Assembly: GCA_001548435.1 (NCBI GenBank)
Contig: AP017308.1
Location: 5,651,030-5,715,029 of the forward strand
Direction of reading: 5' to 3'
DNA: 64,000 bases
Source of the DNA: Leptolyngbya sp. NIES-3755
GTDB taxonomy: Bacteria; Cyanobacteriota; Cyanobacteriia; Leptolyngbyales; Leptolyngbyaceae
Below are positions 8,944-19,147 of this stretch, one piece after another (the first letter of the stretch is position 1; each line of letters starts with the position of its first letter). The notes beneath the pieces were generated by a model. It worked only from the letters and a program-made list of their open reading frames with translations. It searched no databases and was not told the origin of the DNA. The position numbers and the translations under genes were made by a program.

Positions 8944-8955
8944 ATATTAGCATTT

Positions 8956-9552
8956 ATGAATGAGACGAATAAGAAATTGCTGGGTAGACCTCGTAGCGCA
9001 CGATCGCATCAAGCAATATTGCAAGCAGCGCTAGAACTCTTAGGCGAAGTTGGCTATGAAGCGATGAGCATTGAAGCGATCGCGGCTCGTGCAGGAGTTG
9101 GTAAAACCACGATCTATCGGCGGTATGCGTCCAAAGAAGAACTTGTTGCAGACGCGATCGAGCAAATTCGCGAAGAAATCCTCATTCCCGATACTGGAAA
9201 CTTACGAAGTGATCTAGATGCGTTAATCGAAAATGCGGCTCGAATTAGCTTAACTCCGTTGGGAAAGCAAGCGATCGCGATGATTCTCAGTAGTGCTGCC
9301 AGCAATTCTCAATTCGCACAGATTTATTGGACAAAATATCTTTCTCCTCGTCGTCAAGCCTTTGCGATCGTGCTAGAACGGGCAAAAGCAAGAAATGAAA
9401 TTTCTCCGACCTTGGATGCTGATTTAGTGTTCGATTCGATGAGCGGAATCATGTTGTATGCGCTGCTGTTCCCGGTCGCGGAATCCTGGAGAGATTATGT
9501 TCGTCGCGCTCTAGGGCTGATGTTGAATTTAGATCCCTCTACAAACAATTAA
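8956..9552 (+). CDS. TetR/AcrR family transcriptional regulator
   Basis: A 198-residue regulator. The N-terminal helix-turn-helix contains MSIEAIAARAGVGKTTIYRR, the usual TetR recognition-helix pattern, after an Arg-rich lead (GRPRSARSHQ). The C-terminal ligand-binding domain, with SPRRQAFAIVLERAKARNEI and a final hydrophobic helix, resembles the TetR_C groups found with membrane or efflux targets, but the ligand is unknown. It is divergent from the HDxxH gene, the classic arrangement for local repression. The peroxiredoxin gene follows in the same direction 45 bases later, so it may also be affected. Confidence 0.92.
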   Translation: MNETNKKLLGRPRSARSHQAILQAALELLGEVGYEAMSIEAIAARAGVGKTTIYRRYASKEELVADAIEQIREEILIPDTGNLRSDLDALIENAARISLTPLGKQAIAMILSSAASNSQFAQIYWTKYLSPRRQAFAIVLERAKARNEISPTLDADLVFDSMSGIMLYALLFPVAESWRDYVRRALGLMLNLDPSTNN

Positions 9553-9597
9553 CCGCTTGACAAGTCGAAGTCATTCCGAGTACGATTTAGGAAATTA

Positions 9598-10359
9598 ATG
9601 ACTCAGCAGAGAAACGTGTTTATGTTAACCAATCGAGAAGGACAAAGAGTTCCAAACGTTACGTTTCGCACTCGCGAAAACAATGAGTGGGTCAGCATCA
9701 CCACACACGAATTATTTTCAGGGAAAACAGTGATCGTGTTCTCGCTGCCGGGAGCATTCACGCCAACCTGTTCATCAACGCACGTTCCAGGGTACAACGA
9801 ACTCGCAAAAGTGTTCAAAGCAAATGGTGTGGATGACATTATCTGCATCTCTGTAAATGATGCGTTTGTCATGAACGAATGGTGCAAAGATCAACAAGCC
9901 GACAACGTTCGGATGATTCCTGACGGAAATGGGGAATTCACCGACGAGATGGGAATGTTGGTCGATAAAACCGATCTTGGATTTGGAAAGCGATCGTGGC
10001 GCTATTCGATGCTGGTGAAAGATGGCACGATCGAGAAAATGTTTATCGAACCGGATGAGCCAGGTGATCCATTCAAAGTGTCGGATGCCGATACGATGTT
10101 GAAATACATCAACGAAACCGCAGAGAAGCCGAAAGCCATTTCATTGTTCACGAAAATTGGATGTCCGTTCTGTGCAAGAGCAAAACAGATGTTGAGTGAG
10201 CATGAACTTGACTATGAGGAACTTGTTTTGGGTCGGGATGCAAGTCCTCGTACCTTACGAGCGGTAACGGGAGCGACGACAGTTCCTCAAGTATTCGTGG
10301 ATGGAACGCTGATTGGTGGTTCTGAAGCCCTAGCAGCGTATTTGGGAGAAGCGGCTTAG
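9598..10359 (+). CDS. Peroxiredoxin 5-glutaredoxin fusion (glutathione-dependent peroxidase)
   Basis: A 253-residue hybrid thiol peroxidase. Residues 1-170 form a Prx5-type peroxiredoxin with the peroxidatic Cys58 in [16 protein letters not shown]. Residues 178-250 form a glutaredoxin with the CPFC active site (Cys189 and Cys192) and the later GSH-contact motifs TVPQVF and GGSEAL. Fusions of this kind reduce hydroperoxides with glutathione, the glutaredoxin part recycling the peroxidatic Cys. This would protect the photosynthetic cell against peroxides. No signal peptide is present, so it acts in the cytosol. The ATG at 9598 has no strong Shine-Dalgarno site, which is common in cyanobacteria. 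Confidence 0.95.
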   Translation: MTQQRNVFMLTNREGQRVPNVTFRTRENNEWVSITTHELFSGKTVIVFSLPGAFTPTCSSTHVPGYNELAKVFKANGVDDIICISVNDAFVMNEWCKDQQADNVRMIPDGNGEFTDEMGMLVDKTDLGFGKRSWRYSMLVKDGTIEKMFIEPDEPGDPFKVSDADTMLKYINETAEKPKAISLFTKIGCPFCARAKQMLSEHELDYEELVLGRDASPRTLRAVTGATTVPQVFVDGTLIGGSEALAAYLGEAA

Positions 10360-10449
10360 AGGGTCGCTCTTTTCAAATCTGATGCCTTCGCGAATCGCAT
10401 TCATCGGGTTATCATTCATCGGGTTATCTATGTGGCAGGTCTTAAAGCT

Positions 10450-13400
10450 CTAGCTCACTGCCACAACCTCTACCGACTGAGACATCGCTTCCTTGAGCGC
10501 ACTAATCAGAACGGTTTCTTGATACGGCTTCGTCAGATATGCCGCCGCCCCTAATGCACTCGCCACCTGTCGATGCTTCTGGCTATTGCGAGAAGTCAAC
10601 ATAATCACCGGAAGTGCTGCCTCGCCCAACTCCCGTCGATACTGACTCAAAAACTCAAATCCATTCATTTTGGGCATTTCTACATCACAGAAAATTGCTC
10701 GAATCTCTGTATTTCTCTGCTGTACCTGCAACAGAGCTTCTTTCCCATTCTGAGCGTGAATAACTTCATAACCTGCTTTCTTTAACGTGGCTGCCAGTGC
10801 TTGTCGAGCCGTCATCGAATCATCCACCACTAAAATCGTCTCAGTCACTCTTTCTCCGATCTCAGGCGTTGAAAGCGGTTCTATCTCTTCCCAACTCCAA
10901 GCAGTTTCATACCCTTCCCGATGGTGTTGAACTAACGCCTGTCCATCCATCACCGGAACCAGCGATCCATCTCCCAAAATCGTACACCCGTACAAGTAAG
11001 GCGGCGGCAAAATCAATGATCCAAACGGTTTAATCACTAATTCTTGCTGTTGCAGGATCTGATCGATCGGAAGCGCGACCATTTCCGTTTCGCCCGCAAT
11101 CAACAGCAAAGGAATCGTTCCATCCTGCGGCATTGGAATTCCCGATCGACTCACTCGATTGCGTCTCATCAATGGATAGTGCTGCGAGAGTGAATCCTTC
11201 GAGTACACCGGAACTGCCTGATTTTGCCAGCGGTAGACAACTTGATCATCATCTTGCTCAAACTCTTCTAGTCGGGCAGCAACGATCGCAATTAAACTAT
11301 CCACTGGAATCGCCATCTGATGCGAATCGATGCTAAACACGAGCAATTCTGCGATCGTCAAAGTCAACGGGAACCGCAAGATAAAACTCGTTCCTTTCCC
11401 AACTTCTGATGTGATACTAATCGAGCCTTTCAAGCTACGAATCTGCGCCATCACTGCATCCAATCCGACACCGCGCCCAGAAAGTTCACTCACCTCTGCC
11501 GCTGTCGAAAAGCCTGGACTAAACAGAAACTCATACAATCGCTCTTTAGGCAAGATTGCGGCTGTCTCTTCAGAAATCAGCTTTTGTGCGATCGCTTTTG
11601 CTCGAACTCGATCAACATTGATCCCGCCCCCATCGTCGCAAACTTCAAGGTACGTTTGATTGCCTCGATGATACGCTCGAACCTCGATCGTTGCTTCAGC
11701 AGGTTTACCCGCCGCTCGTCGCGCCTCTGGCAATTCAATGCCATGATCAAACGCATTTCGCACGAGATGAACCAACGGATCAAACAACCGTTCCAGCACT
11801 GATTTATCCACCAGCGTCGAAGTTCCGCTAATCTTAAAGCTCACTTGCTTGTCATACTTGGCTGATAAATCCCGAATCATCCGAGGGAATCGCTGCAAAA
11901 TATCCCCGATCGGGAACATCCGAGCGCGTAATAGCTGATTCCGAACCTGTTTCAATGTCCGCTGCTTTTGCCGCTGTAACTGGTGTCCCTGCTGGGAAAT
12001 CAGTGTAACATCACGAATCGCTTCTCCAAGTTGTGCAGTCTCTTCGATCAACTCCTGCGCCATTAAGTGCAATCGATTGTACGAATCCATTTGCAAGGGA
12101 TCAAATTGAGCACTGAAAGCACTATTTTGAGCAGTGTGATGAAACCCAGATTGAGCAAAAGCTTGCCACTGCACTGTAGAACGCTGATTATAATCTGTCC
12201 AATCTTGTAGATCTTTCGCCACTTGTTCTACATGAGTCAATCGTCTTGTTACCGCTGCAATAATGTTCTGAAGTTGCTGATTTTGCAGCACAGCACTACT
12301 TTCTTCTGTGACCAATTCGCCGATTAAGTTATTAATCTTTTCGAGCCGATGTAGATCAATTTTGATTGTGCCCGAAATATAAGGTGCTTGTGGAGTCGTT
12401 GCAGTTCTAGGCTTCGGTTCTACCTGAGGTTTTTGAACATACGACGAGAAATCGATCGCTGTTTCTTCAGGCTTAACGATCGATTCCGTTTCATCCTTAT
12501 GCAACGGTAACTCAGGCTTACTCTTCTCAGAAGCTTTTAGTTCTTCCGCAAGTGCAGAGATCTCAGCAAAAGCATCATCAATGTCTGAATAATCTGCTGG
12601 TGTTTCCTCAGAAAATAGCGTCTCTAATCCTTCTAAATCAACTGGAGATTCTTCGAGCGTATATTCTGATAATTCTGCCTCTAAGTCTTCAAAAACCTGC
12701 TCAGATAAGTCGTCCTGTGGAGAAGAACTGTCCTTTTGCTGAGCATCCCCAAAGATTGCTTCTAAATCCGAGGCGTTCATGCTCACTGCTGATTCAGTTG
12801 ATTCAGGCAGTTCCGCGATCGCTTCTTGAGAAAACCCTAATAGCGCTGGACTAGGCATTCCGCCCTGCACTCGATCGCCCGCTAAAATTGCAGTCTGCGC
12901 CGCCCGAAAATCTGCAAGTGCAATATGTCCAATCAGCAGAAAATTCTGTGGCTGTTGAATCAGGGCATCTAAAGTCGCTCTTGCGATCGCGACAAATCCT
13001 GGCAAGTTAACAAGCTGTCCAACCCCAAAAAATACTTCAGCTTGAGCGCGAATTTCTCCTGCAACCTGCTCTGTATCAGGACTTGCTAAAACCCGATCGA
13101 GTCGCGCTAGTGCATGAGTGACATCTCCAGTAAAGATCTCATGAACAACATCAATTCCCAATTCAGCCGCAGTTGGCAGTTTATATTCACCTCTGAGGGC
13201 ATCTCCAAGCCGCGTTTCTAATTTCTCAAAGATTGGATTCGCGATCGCAACTGCCGAATCAGCATCGTGTTTTCCTGTCTCAATCTCCTGCATCAATGGT
13301 GATCGTAGTGCATCGTAGGCTTGCAACAAGAGATCTTCCAAACTTAGATCTAGTTCGACTTCCTGATGATAGAGCGCTCGAAATACATTCTCTAATCGAT

Positions 13401-13608
13401 GTGCGATCGCTTGGATACTATCCAGTCCTACTCCAGCGGCTCCTCCTTTAATCGAGTGTGCCGCTCTCATCAACGTGTGAACCTTGGGAATATCACGTGA
13501 CTCGCGCAAGTCCAGGATTCCTGCTTCTAAGAGATGCAAAAACTCCTGTGCTTCTTGCACAAAGAACTCATACGCTTGGTCACGAATTGCAGCATCCAGA
13601 TCGAGCAT
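10450..13608 (-). CDS. CheA-type hybrid histidine kinase/response regulator (PixL/PtxE-like)
   Basis: A 1052-residue chemotaxis-type kinase. The N-terminal Hpt domain has the phosphorylated His51 in AAHSIKGGAAG. An acidic linker follows, then the dimerisation helices (about 400-560), the HATPase domain with LVRNAFDHGIELPEARR (about 610-740), a CheW-like receptor-coupling domain, and a C-terminal receiver (about 925-1045) with VVDDSMTA and the acceptor Asp in IFCDVEMP. This order is that of PixL/PilL-type CheAs that control type IV pili in cyanobacteria. It is the last gene of the five-gene operon and starts four bases after the receptor stop codon. The kinase is intact even though its receptor gene is broken by an insertion sequence. 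Confidence 0.93.
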   Translation of the reverse strand: MLDLDAAIRDQAYEFFVQEAQEFLHLLEAGILDLRESRDIPKVHTLMRAAHSIKGGAAGVGLDSIQAIAHRLENVFRALYHQEVELDLSLEDLLLQAYDALRSPLMQEIETGKHDADSAVAIANPIFEKLETRLGDALRGEYKLPTAAELGIDVVHEIFTGDVTHALARLDRVLASPDTEQVAGEIRAQAEVFFGVGQLVNLPGFVAIARATLDALIQQPQNFLLIGHIALADFRAAQTAILAGDRVQGGMPSPALLGFSQEAIAELPESTESAVSMNASDLEAIFGDAQQKDSSSPQDDLSEQVFEDLEAELSEYTLEESPVDLEGLETLFSEETPADYSDIDDAFAEISALAEELKASEKSKPELPLHKDETESIVKPEETAIDFSSYVQKPQVEPKPRTATTPQAPYISGTIKIDLHRLEKINNLIGELVTEESSAVLQNQQLQNIIAAVTRRLTHVEQVAKDLQDWTDYNQRSTVQWQAFAQSGFHHTAQNSAFSAQFDPLQMDSYNRLHLMAQELIEETAQLGEAIRDVTLISQQGHQLQRQKQRTLKQVRNQLLRARMFPIGDILQRFPRMIRDLSAKYDKQVSFKISGTSTLVDKSVLERLFDPLVHLVRNAFDHGIELPEARRAAGKPAEATIEVRAYHRGNQTYLEVCDDGGGINVDRVRAKAIAQKLISEETAAILPKERLYEFLFSPGFSTAAEVSELSGRGVGLDAVMAQIRSLKGSISITSEVGKGTSFILRFPLTLTIAELLVFSIDSHQMAIPVDSLIAIVAARLEEFEQDDDQVVYRWQNQAVPVYSKDSLSQHYPLMRRNRVSRSGIPMPQDGTIPLLLIAGETEMVALPIDQILQQQELVIKPFGSLILPPPYLYGCTILGDGSLVPVMDGQALVQHHREGYETAWSWEEIEPLSTPEIGERVTETILVVDDSMTARQALAATLKKAGYEVIHAQNGKEALLQVQQRNTEIRAIFCDVEMPKMNGFEFLSQYRRELGEAALPVIMLTSRNSQKHRQVASALGAAAYLTKPYQETVLISALKEAMSQSVEVVAVS

Positions 13609-13612
13609 AGGG

Positions 13613-15016
13613 CTATTTCACCTTGAATTGAGCCACGCTAACTTGAAGTTCTTGCGCGACCTGTAGCAAATGATTGAAGGATTCCGCCACAGTCTCGGAC
13701 TTCTTGGAAGTGTCTTCTGCGATCGCAGCCACTTGTTCCATTGTCTGACTCACTGTAACGGAGGTTTGAGTTTGCACAGTCGCAGCTTGAGAAATCTCTC
13801 GAACTAATTGATTGATTTCTGTACTCACCTGGCTAATCTGACTCAGTTGGCGACGAGATTCTTCCACAAGCTGTGTTCCCGTAACGACTTGATCAGTTCC
13901 CGCTTCCATTGCAGCCACTACATCACCTGTTTGTTTCTGAATCTCTTCAACCAGTTGTTCAATTTCCTCAGTTGCAGTCGCGGATTGTTGTGCGAGTGTG
14001 CGAACTTCTTCTGCGACCACAGCAAAACCTTCCCCTTCTTCACCCGCTCTTGCAGCCTCGATCGACGCATTCAGAGCCAGCAAATTCGTCTGTGCTGCAA
14101 AGCCATTAATCAGACTGACTACCCGCGAAATTTTCTGCGAAGCTTCTCCAAGTCGCTTCACTTTCTTAGCGGTTTCTGCCACCGTTTCCCGAATTGCAGA
14201 AATTCCAGAAACAGTGCGATTCATTGCTTCGTCTCCCGCTTGAAGCGTTTGAGCCGCAATTTGAACACTTGTTTCTGCTTGTTTCGCCCGTTGAGATACA
14301 CCTTGAATCGACTCAACCATTGCTTGAATCTGTCCAAGTGCCTCACTCACAGCCGACATCTGGTGTTTCGCTTCTCCAGATAAAGCACCGATCGCAGATT
14401 CATTTCCTGAAGCCGTTTCTGCCACAGATTTCGATGCTGTTTGGACTTGTTCTACGATTTGTCTGAGCGATGTGATGATTGTGTTATACGAATCGGCGAT
14501 CGTTCCAACTTCATCGGGTGTAACTTTTGCCCGAATTGTCAAATCTCCTTTACAAACAGGCTCAACTTCAGTCAAAAGCTCCAATGCCCGCCGTTGTAAA
14601 AATTCACGCTGTTGACGTTGTTCTTCTGCCTTTGCATCCGCTTCTTGACGGGCTTCCTGACGCGCTTTCTCTGTGTACTCCAGCAACCCTGCCTGATCCA
14701 GTGCAAACCCTAGTTGAATGGCAAGTTGCGTAAACAAATCAATGTCTTCAGGTTCCCATTCTCGCGCTCCAGAACATTGATGAGCACAGAGCAATCCGAT
14801 CAATTCTCCGTTTTGTAGAATCGGTGCGACAATACTTGCCCGAATCTGGAAGCCTTCCAAAATATCTTTGTGACAGTCGGTTAGTCCTTCTGCGTAGATG
14901 TCATTCATCGCCCGGACTCGACCATTCCGATATCGCTCAATCAAGCCCTCCCGGAATGGATCAGTAACCACTTCGCCTAAAGTCTTACGCCAACCTGCTG
15001 CGACCGATTCCGCCAC
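13613..15016 (-). pseudogene. Distal fragment of the IS-disrupted phototaxis receptor: end of GAF4 plus MCP signalling domain
   Basis: A 467-codon open frame that begins inside the fourth GAF domain, at the target duplication of the insertion sequence, and runs through the rest of GAF4 (with [14 protein letters not shown]), a HAMP-like linker and the full methyl-accepting signalling hairpin (tip [16 protein letters not shown]). It is in register with the proximal fragment once the IS and one target copy are removed, giving an original protein of about 1430 residues. A GTG at 15014-15016 follows an AGAAGG sequence from the IS end, so a soluble, sensor-less fragment might still be made. It lacks membrane segments and could only signal constitutively, if at all. 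Confidence 0.93.
15008..15016. repeat. 9-bp target site duplication of the insertion sequence
   Basis: TTCCGCCAC at 15008-15016 is repeated exactly at 16194-16202, directly flanking the two ends of the insertion sequence. Removing one copy with the element restores the receptor reading frame (…[10 protein letters not shown]…). Confidence 0.95.
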
Positions 15017-15084
15017 GGGAGCGTGTCACCTTCTGAGGAGAAAAATGAGAATAAAGGAAACCGATTCCTGAAGAGGTTCCCGCG

Positions 15085-16184
15085 ATGACTCCTGAAGACC
15101 AACAAGCGCTGAATGCCCATGTTCAAGCGATTGCAAAAATCTTGTACAACGATGCTGACAAAAGCCAGATAACGAATTTGGCAGAAATCGAAGCGATGGT
15201 GCGAACTCAAGTGCAACAGCACGTCACACCAGGATTAGGGAGTTTTTTATCACAGCAGTTACCGCCACAACTGAAGGCTACCCGCGACGGTTGAAAAGTA
15301 TCTTAGGAGAACTGCAATTGACGAGTGAACAAGCGACACGATTAGGGGTATCTGCGAGAAGCCAAATGAGTCCTTACTTGGAAGCGTGCTGTTTGAGAGC
15401 GAGTGCAACGGTTTCCTATGCCCGCGCAGAACGAGACATCGCGGTGTATACAGGAATGCGCGTCAGCGCCAAAACGCAACAACGATTAGTCCAGCGACAA
15501 CCGTGGGAAGAACTTGAACCCGAAGCGCCAGAGCCGATTCTGGAAATCAGTATTGATGGCGGCAATGTGAAGTTAACCAGTGGCACTCAAGACGAACCGG
15601 ACTGGCGACAGTACAAAGCCGTTCGCATCAATGGCAAGGGAGAAAGTCGAGCTTGGTTTCAGGACAATGAGGCATTGGTCGCAACAGTGAGCGCGCGTCC
15701 GATGGCAGAGGTCGTTGTCTGTCTGGGCGATGGACACGACGGCATCTGGAACTTGCATCAGCAGATCGTCGCGTTGAGCGAGCAACGGATTGAGATTCTC
15801 GATTGGTATCATCTCAAGGAGAACTTGTTCAAGTTATCGAGCGACGAAATCGACCGAGAACAGATAGAAGCTCAGTTATGGAAAGGAGATGTGAGCGCTG
15901 CTCTAGCCCAATTAGCGGCGTGTCCCTCCGATGAGGCAGAGCGGTTTTGCAACTATCTGCTGAAGCATCAACATCGGATTGTGAACTACGACTACTACGC
16001 GGCTGAGGAGCTATGTTCGATTGGGTCAGGAGCCGTGGAATCGTTGGTCAAACAAATTGATCAACGGTTGCAGATTGTTGGAGGTCGGTGGAAAGCGGAG
16101 CATATTCCGAAAGTGCTGGCACAACGCTGTGCTTATCTCAATGAGCAACTGAATCCCACGACATCTATTCTCTCAAGAAGGTGA
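15085..16184 (+). CDS. ISKra4-family transposase made by -1 programmed frameshift
   Basis: Two overlapping frames: the first (15085-15294, 69 residues) is a helical N-terminal segment; the second (TTG-led from 15291 to 16184, 297 residues, open upstream to at least 15240) is the DDE catalytic part. The acidic motifs are recognisable as ISISIDGG-type (here LEISIDGGNVKL), the GDGHDGIWNL region, and the LDWYHLKENLFK motif typical of ISKra4 enzymes, followed by GSGAVESLVKQIDQRL. A T_TTT_TTA slippery heptamer at 15243-15249 lies where both frames are open and would give a single fusion of about 366 residues. The C-terminal codons run into the right inverted repeat. Confidence 0.85.
15243..15249 (+). 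promoter_or_regulatory. Probable -1 ribosomal frameshift site (T_TTT_TTA)
   Basis: In the first transposase frame the bases read AGT TTT TTA TCA, so TTTTTTA is in the correct phase for simultaneous -1 slippage. The -1 frame is open from here through the second frame. Slippage would join the two parts after about 54 codons. Confidence 0.7.
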
Positions 16185-16193
16185 CACGCTCCC

Positions 16194-19091
16194 TTCCGCC
16201 ACGATCGTGCCATTCCAATCATCATGGAAGCGATAGGCAATTACTCGATCGGTGTTTAGAGCGTACCGTAGTTCACTCACCGTGGTATTGAGAACACCAT
16301 CTTGAGTCATCGATCGACGCATATTTCCGACAATCTCACTCAATAGGCGGGACTGTTCAGCACTTCGAGTTTGCTTTCTGAGTGTTGCTGCTTGATCGAG
16401 CGCAAACCCAAGCTGAATGGCTAACTTGGTGAAGAGATCGATTTCTTCTTCTTCCCACTTCCGAGGTTCAGAGCATTGATGAGCACAGAGCAATCCAATC
16501 AATTCACCATTTTGCAGAATTGGAGTTACGATACTGGCACGAATTTGGAAACCTTCTAAAATCTCCCGATGACAGTCTGTCAGTCCTTCTGCATAAATAT
16601 CGTTCATGGCTCGGACTCGACCGTTCCGATATCGTTCGATCAAACCTTCTCGAAATGGATCATTCACAGTGCGACCGAGAATCTTTTCCCAACCTAGAGC
16701 AACAGACTCCGCAATGATGGTTCCATTCCAGTCGTCGTGGAAGCGATAGACAATCACCCGATCAGTGTGCAGTGCATAACGTAATTCGCTCACAGTCGTA
16801 TTGAGAATGTCCTCTTCTTTTTGCGATCGCCGCATCGTATCAACAATCTCGTTCAATAAGCGCGATCGTTCTGCACTCCGAATCTGTTTTCTCAAAAGTG
16901 CTGCTTGATCCAATGCAAATCCTAATTGAGTCGAAAGCTTAGCAAACAAGTCTACATCTTCAGACTCCCACACTCTCGCTCCAGAACATTGATGAGCGCA
17001 AAGCAGTCCAATTAACTCCCCGTTTTGCACAATTGGAGCAACGATACTGGCACGAATCTGAAAGCCTGACAGAATCTCCCGATGACAGGCTGCAAGTTCT
17101 TCAGACTCCACATCATTCATCACTCGGACTCGACCATTTCGATATCGCTCAATCAAGCCCTCTCGGAATGGATCATTGACCTGTTCGCCAAGAATCTTCG
17201 CCCAACCTAAAGCAACGGACTCGGCAACAATCGTTCCTGTCCAATTCGATTCAAAGAAGTAAACAATCACACGATCGGTATTCAAGGCATAGCGCAATTC
17301 ACTGACTGTGGTATTGAGGATGTCTTCTTCCTTGAGCGATTGCCGCATGTTGTCCACAATTTCGTTCAATAAGCGCGATCGTGCGGCACTCCGAGTTTGT
17401 TTCTGTAACAGTGTCGCTTGCTCTAGAACAAATCCCAACTGAGAAGATAGCTTTGTAAATAAATCAATGTCTTCCTCTTCCCATTTTCGTGCTCCAGAAC
17501 ATTCATGAGCGCACAATAGCCCAATCAGTTTCTCGTTCTGTAAAATCGGTGCGACGATACTAGCTCGAATCTGGAACCCTTCCAAAAGATCGCGATGGCA
17601 ACGAGTTAGACCTGCTGCGTAAATATCATTCATGGCACGAACGCGACCATTGCGATATCGATCGATTAATCCCTCTCGAAATGGATCAGTGACCTTTTCG
17701 CCTAAAGTCTTCTTCCATCCAGCCCCAACGGATTCTGCAATGATTGTTCCGTTCCAATCATCATGAAATTCATACACAATTACCCGATCCGTGTTGAGAG
17801 CATACCGAAGCTCACTCACAGTCGTGTTGAGAATATCCTCCTGTTTGAGCGATTGCCGCATTCGTTCAACAATCTGGCTCAGAAGCTGCGATCGCTCACT
17901 CATTCGAGCTTGTTTTTGCTCTAGTTCTTTCTGTTTTCGTTGCAGATCTTGAACTTCACTTTCGACGAGTTGTGAGGCACGTTTGGTGCTGAAAATCGCG
18001 ATCGCTGCAATCAATACAGCAGTAGAAAGCGTTCCTAACGCCAGCAAGATCACCAAACGGCGTTGAGCATCAATCACAGCTTGAGGATCAGATGCAGAAA
18101 CAACTCCCCAATTTGGATTTGGCATTCCTGCAACGGGGACAGTTTTGGCAAACCCGATCGCGTACTCTCGTTCAGTAGGGTCTGAATTAATGCTTTGAAG
18201 TAGAGAAAGACCGTTCTGCAAATTTCCAGAAGCTAAAGCGCCGAGTTTGTCTGATGCTCGAAGCGGCTGAAGGGCTGTAAACTGAGTGTCAATATTCTGA
18301 TTCACTTGACTTTTATCAGGTGCAAACAAAATCTTTCCTGTTGCATCAAAGATATAGTCTTGAGCGTTTGTGCGATCCAAAAGCGATTCTATCCGCTCTA
18401 AGGGAAGACGGGCTGTCATAATCGCGATCGTTTTTCCAGTGGTATCTTGGATGGGAGCAGCAAAGTGGAGGTGTGAATTCTCTGGGCTACTCATCGCTGA
18501 ACGATTTGATTTGAGAACAGCTTGGAAATAATCCCGCGCCCTTATATTAGTGAGCGGTGTTGCACCTGTTTGAACAATCGGAGTTCCCGTCAAGTCAAAG
18601 ATAGCAAGACTGTCGTACAGGTCATAGCTTTCTTTAAGTTGCTCTAATAGGATTTTGTCTTGAGCTGTATTGTTGATGCGTAATCTGAGTGTTTTGAAGT
18701 TCGGTAAGCTGGCTAATGTTTCAATATCTCGGTGGCGCTCTGAGAGAAATTGACTAAGTTTTTCAGAGAGTTGAAGCGATCGGGCTTTTTGAGCTTCGGC
18801 AGCATCGTGCGTAATCGAACGGGTTGCACTCACGTATCCAAGACCACCTAATACCAGAACTGGGAGAAGTCCTAGCGCGATCGCTTTAAGCGTGATTTGC
18901 TGCCGCCATTCGAGTGGAAACTTTTGAGTAGTCTGCTTGGTGGTAGATGAAAGGGTTACGCGCTTAGCAGGCTGGTGATCCATGCGTAATGGAGGTGGCG
19001 CAGGAGGTTTGGGTAGCGCACCATTTTTGGGTGAGAGCTTTTGTGGTGATGCAGAATTTGATTGATCTGCTGAGTTTCCGTTCGATAGCAT
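16194..19091 (-). pseudogene. Proximal fragment of the phototaxis receptor (PixJ/PtxD-like): transmembrane dCache sensor and GAF1-GAF4
   Basis: This frame (open to 16173, the last six codons being IS-derived) encodes a cytoplasmic N-terminus of about 70 residues, a membrane helix, a dCache-like periplasmic domain (about 95-330), a second helix (LVILLALGTLSTAVLIAAIAI), a coiled linker, then three complete and one truncated GAF domain. Each complete GAF has the cyanobacteriochrome-type pattern DRVIVY...GTI(I/V)AES...DPFREGL, with the bilin-anchoring Cys-His in GLTRCHRDLLEGFQ, ELAACHREILSGFQ and GLTDCHREILEGFQ. The insertion falls in GAF4 at residues VAE. The product would lack the signalling domain, so it cannot couple to CheW/CheA. 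Confidence 0.93.
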
Positions 19092-19147
19092 GAAAGTGTC
19101 CTTATGATTTGAAAACTAGACGATTGAGACGTGCAATCTAATGCGAT

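Larger units (their letters stand above)
15017..16193 (+). mobile_element. Insertion sequence, ISKra4-like, 1177 bp
   Basis: The ends are an 18-base perfect inverted repeat, GGGAGCGTGTCACCTTCT, at 15017-15034 and its complement at 16176-16193. A perfect 9-bp target duplication flanks them. One transposase is encoded in two overlapping frames joined by a probable -1 frameshift. Undamaged ends and duplication suggest a recent and possibly still mobile insertion. The transposase points against the host operon, so the element may supply no useful read-through into cheA. Confidence 0.93.

Noticed and set aside
13808-14383. 191-codon plus-strand frame opposite the receptor signalling domain
   Set aside because: It is antisense to a conserved MCP region and its Cys/His/Leu-rich translation is what the complementary strand of that coding sequence produces.
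16173-19091. Reading the proximal receptor frame as a complete gene of 972 residues
   Set aside because: Its last six codons are from the insertion sequence and the protein ends in the middle of a GAF domain; the flanking target repeat shows it to be a truncated part of a longer gene.
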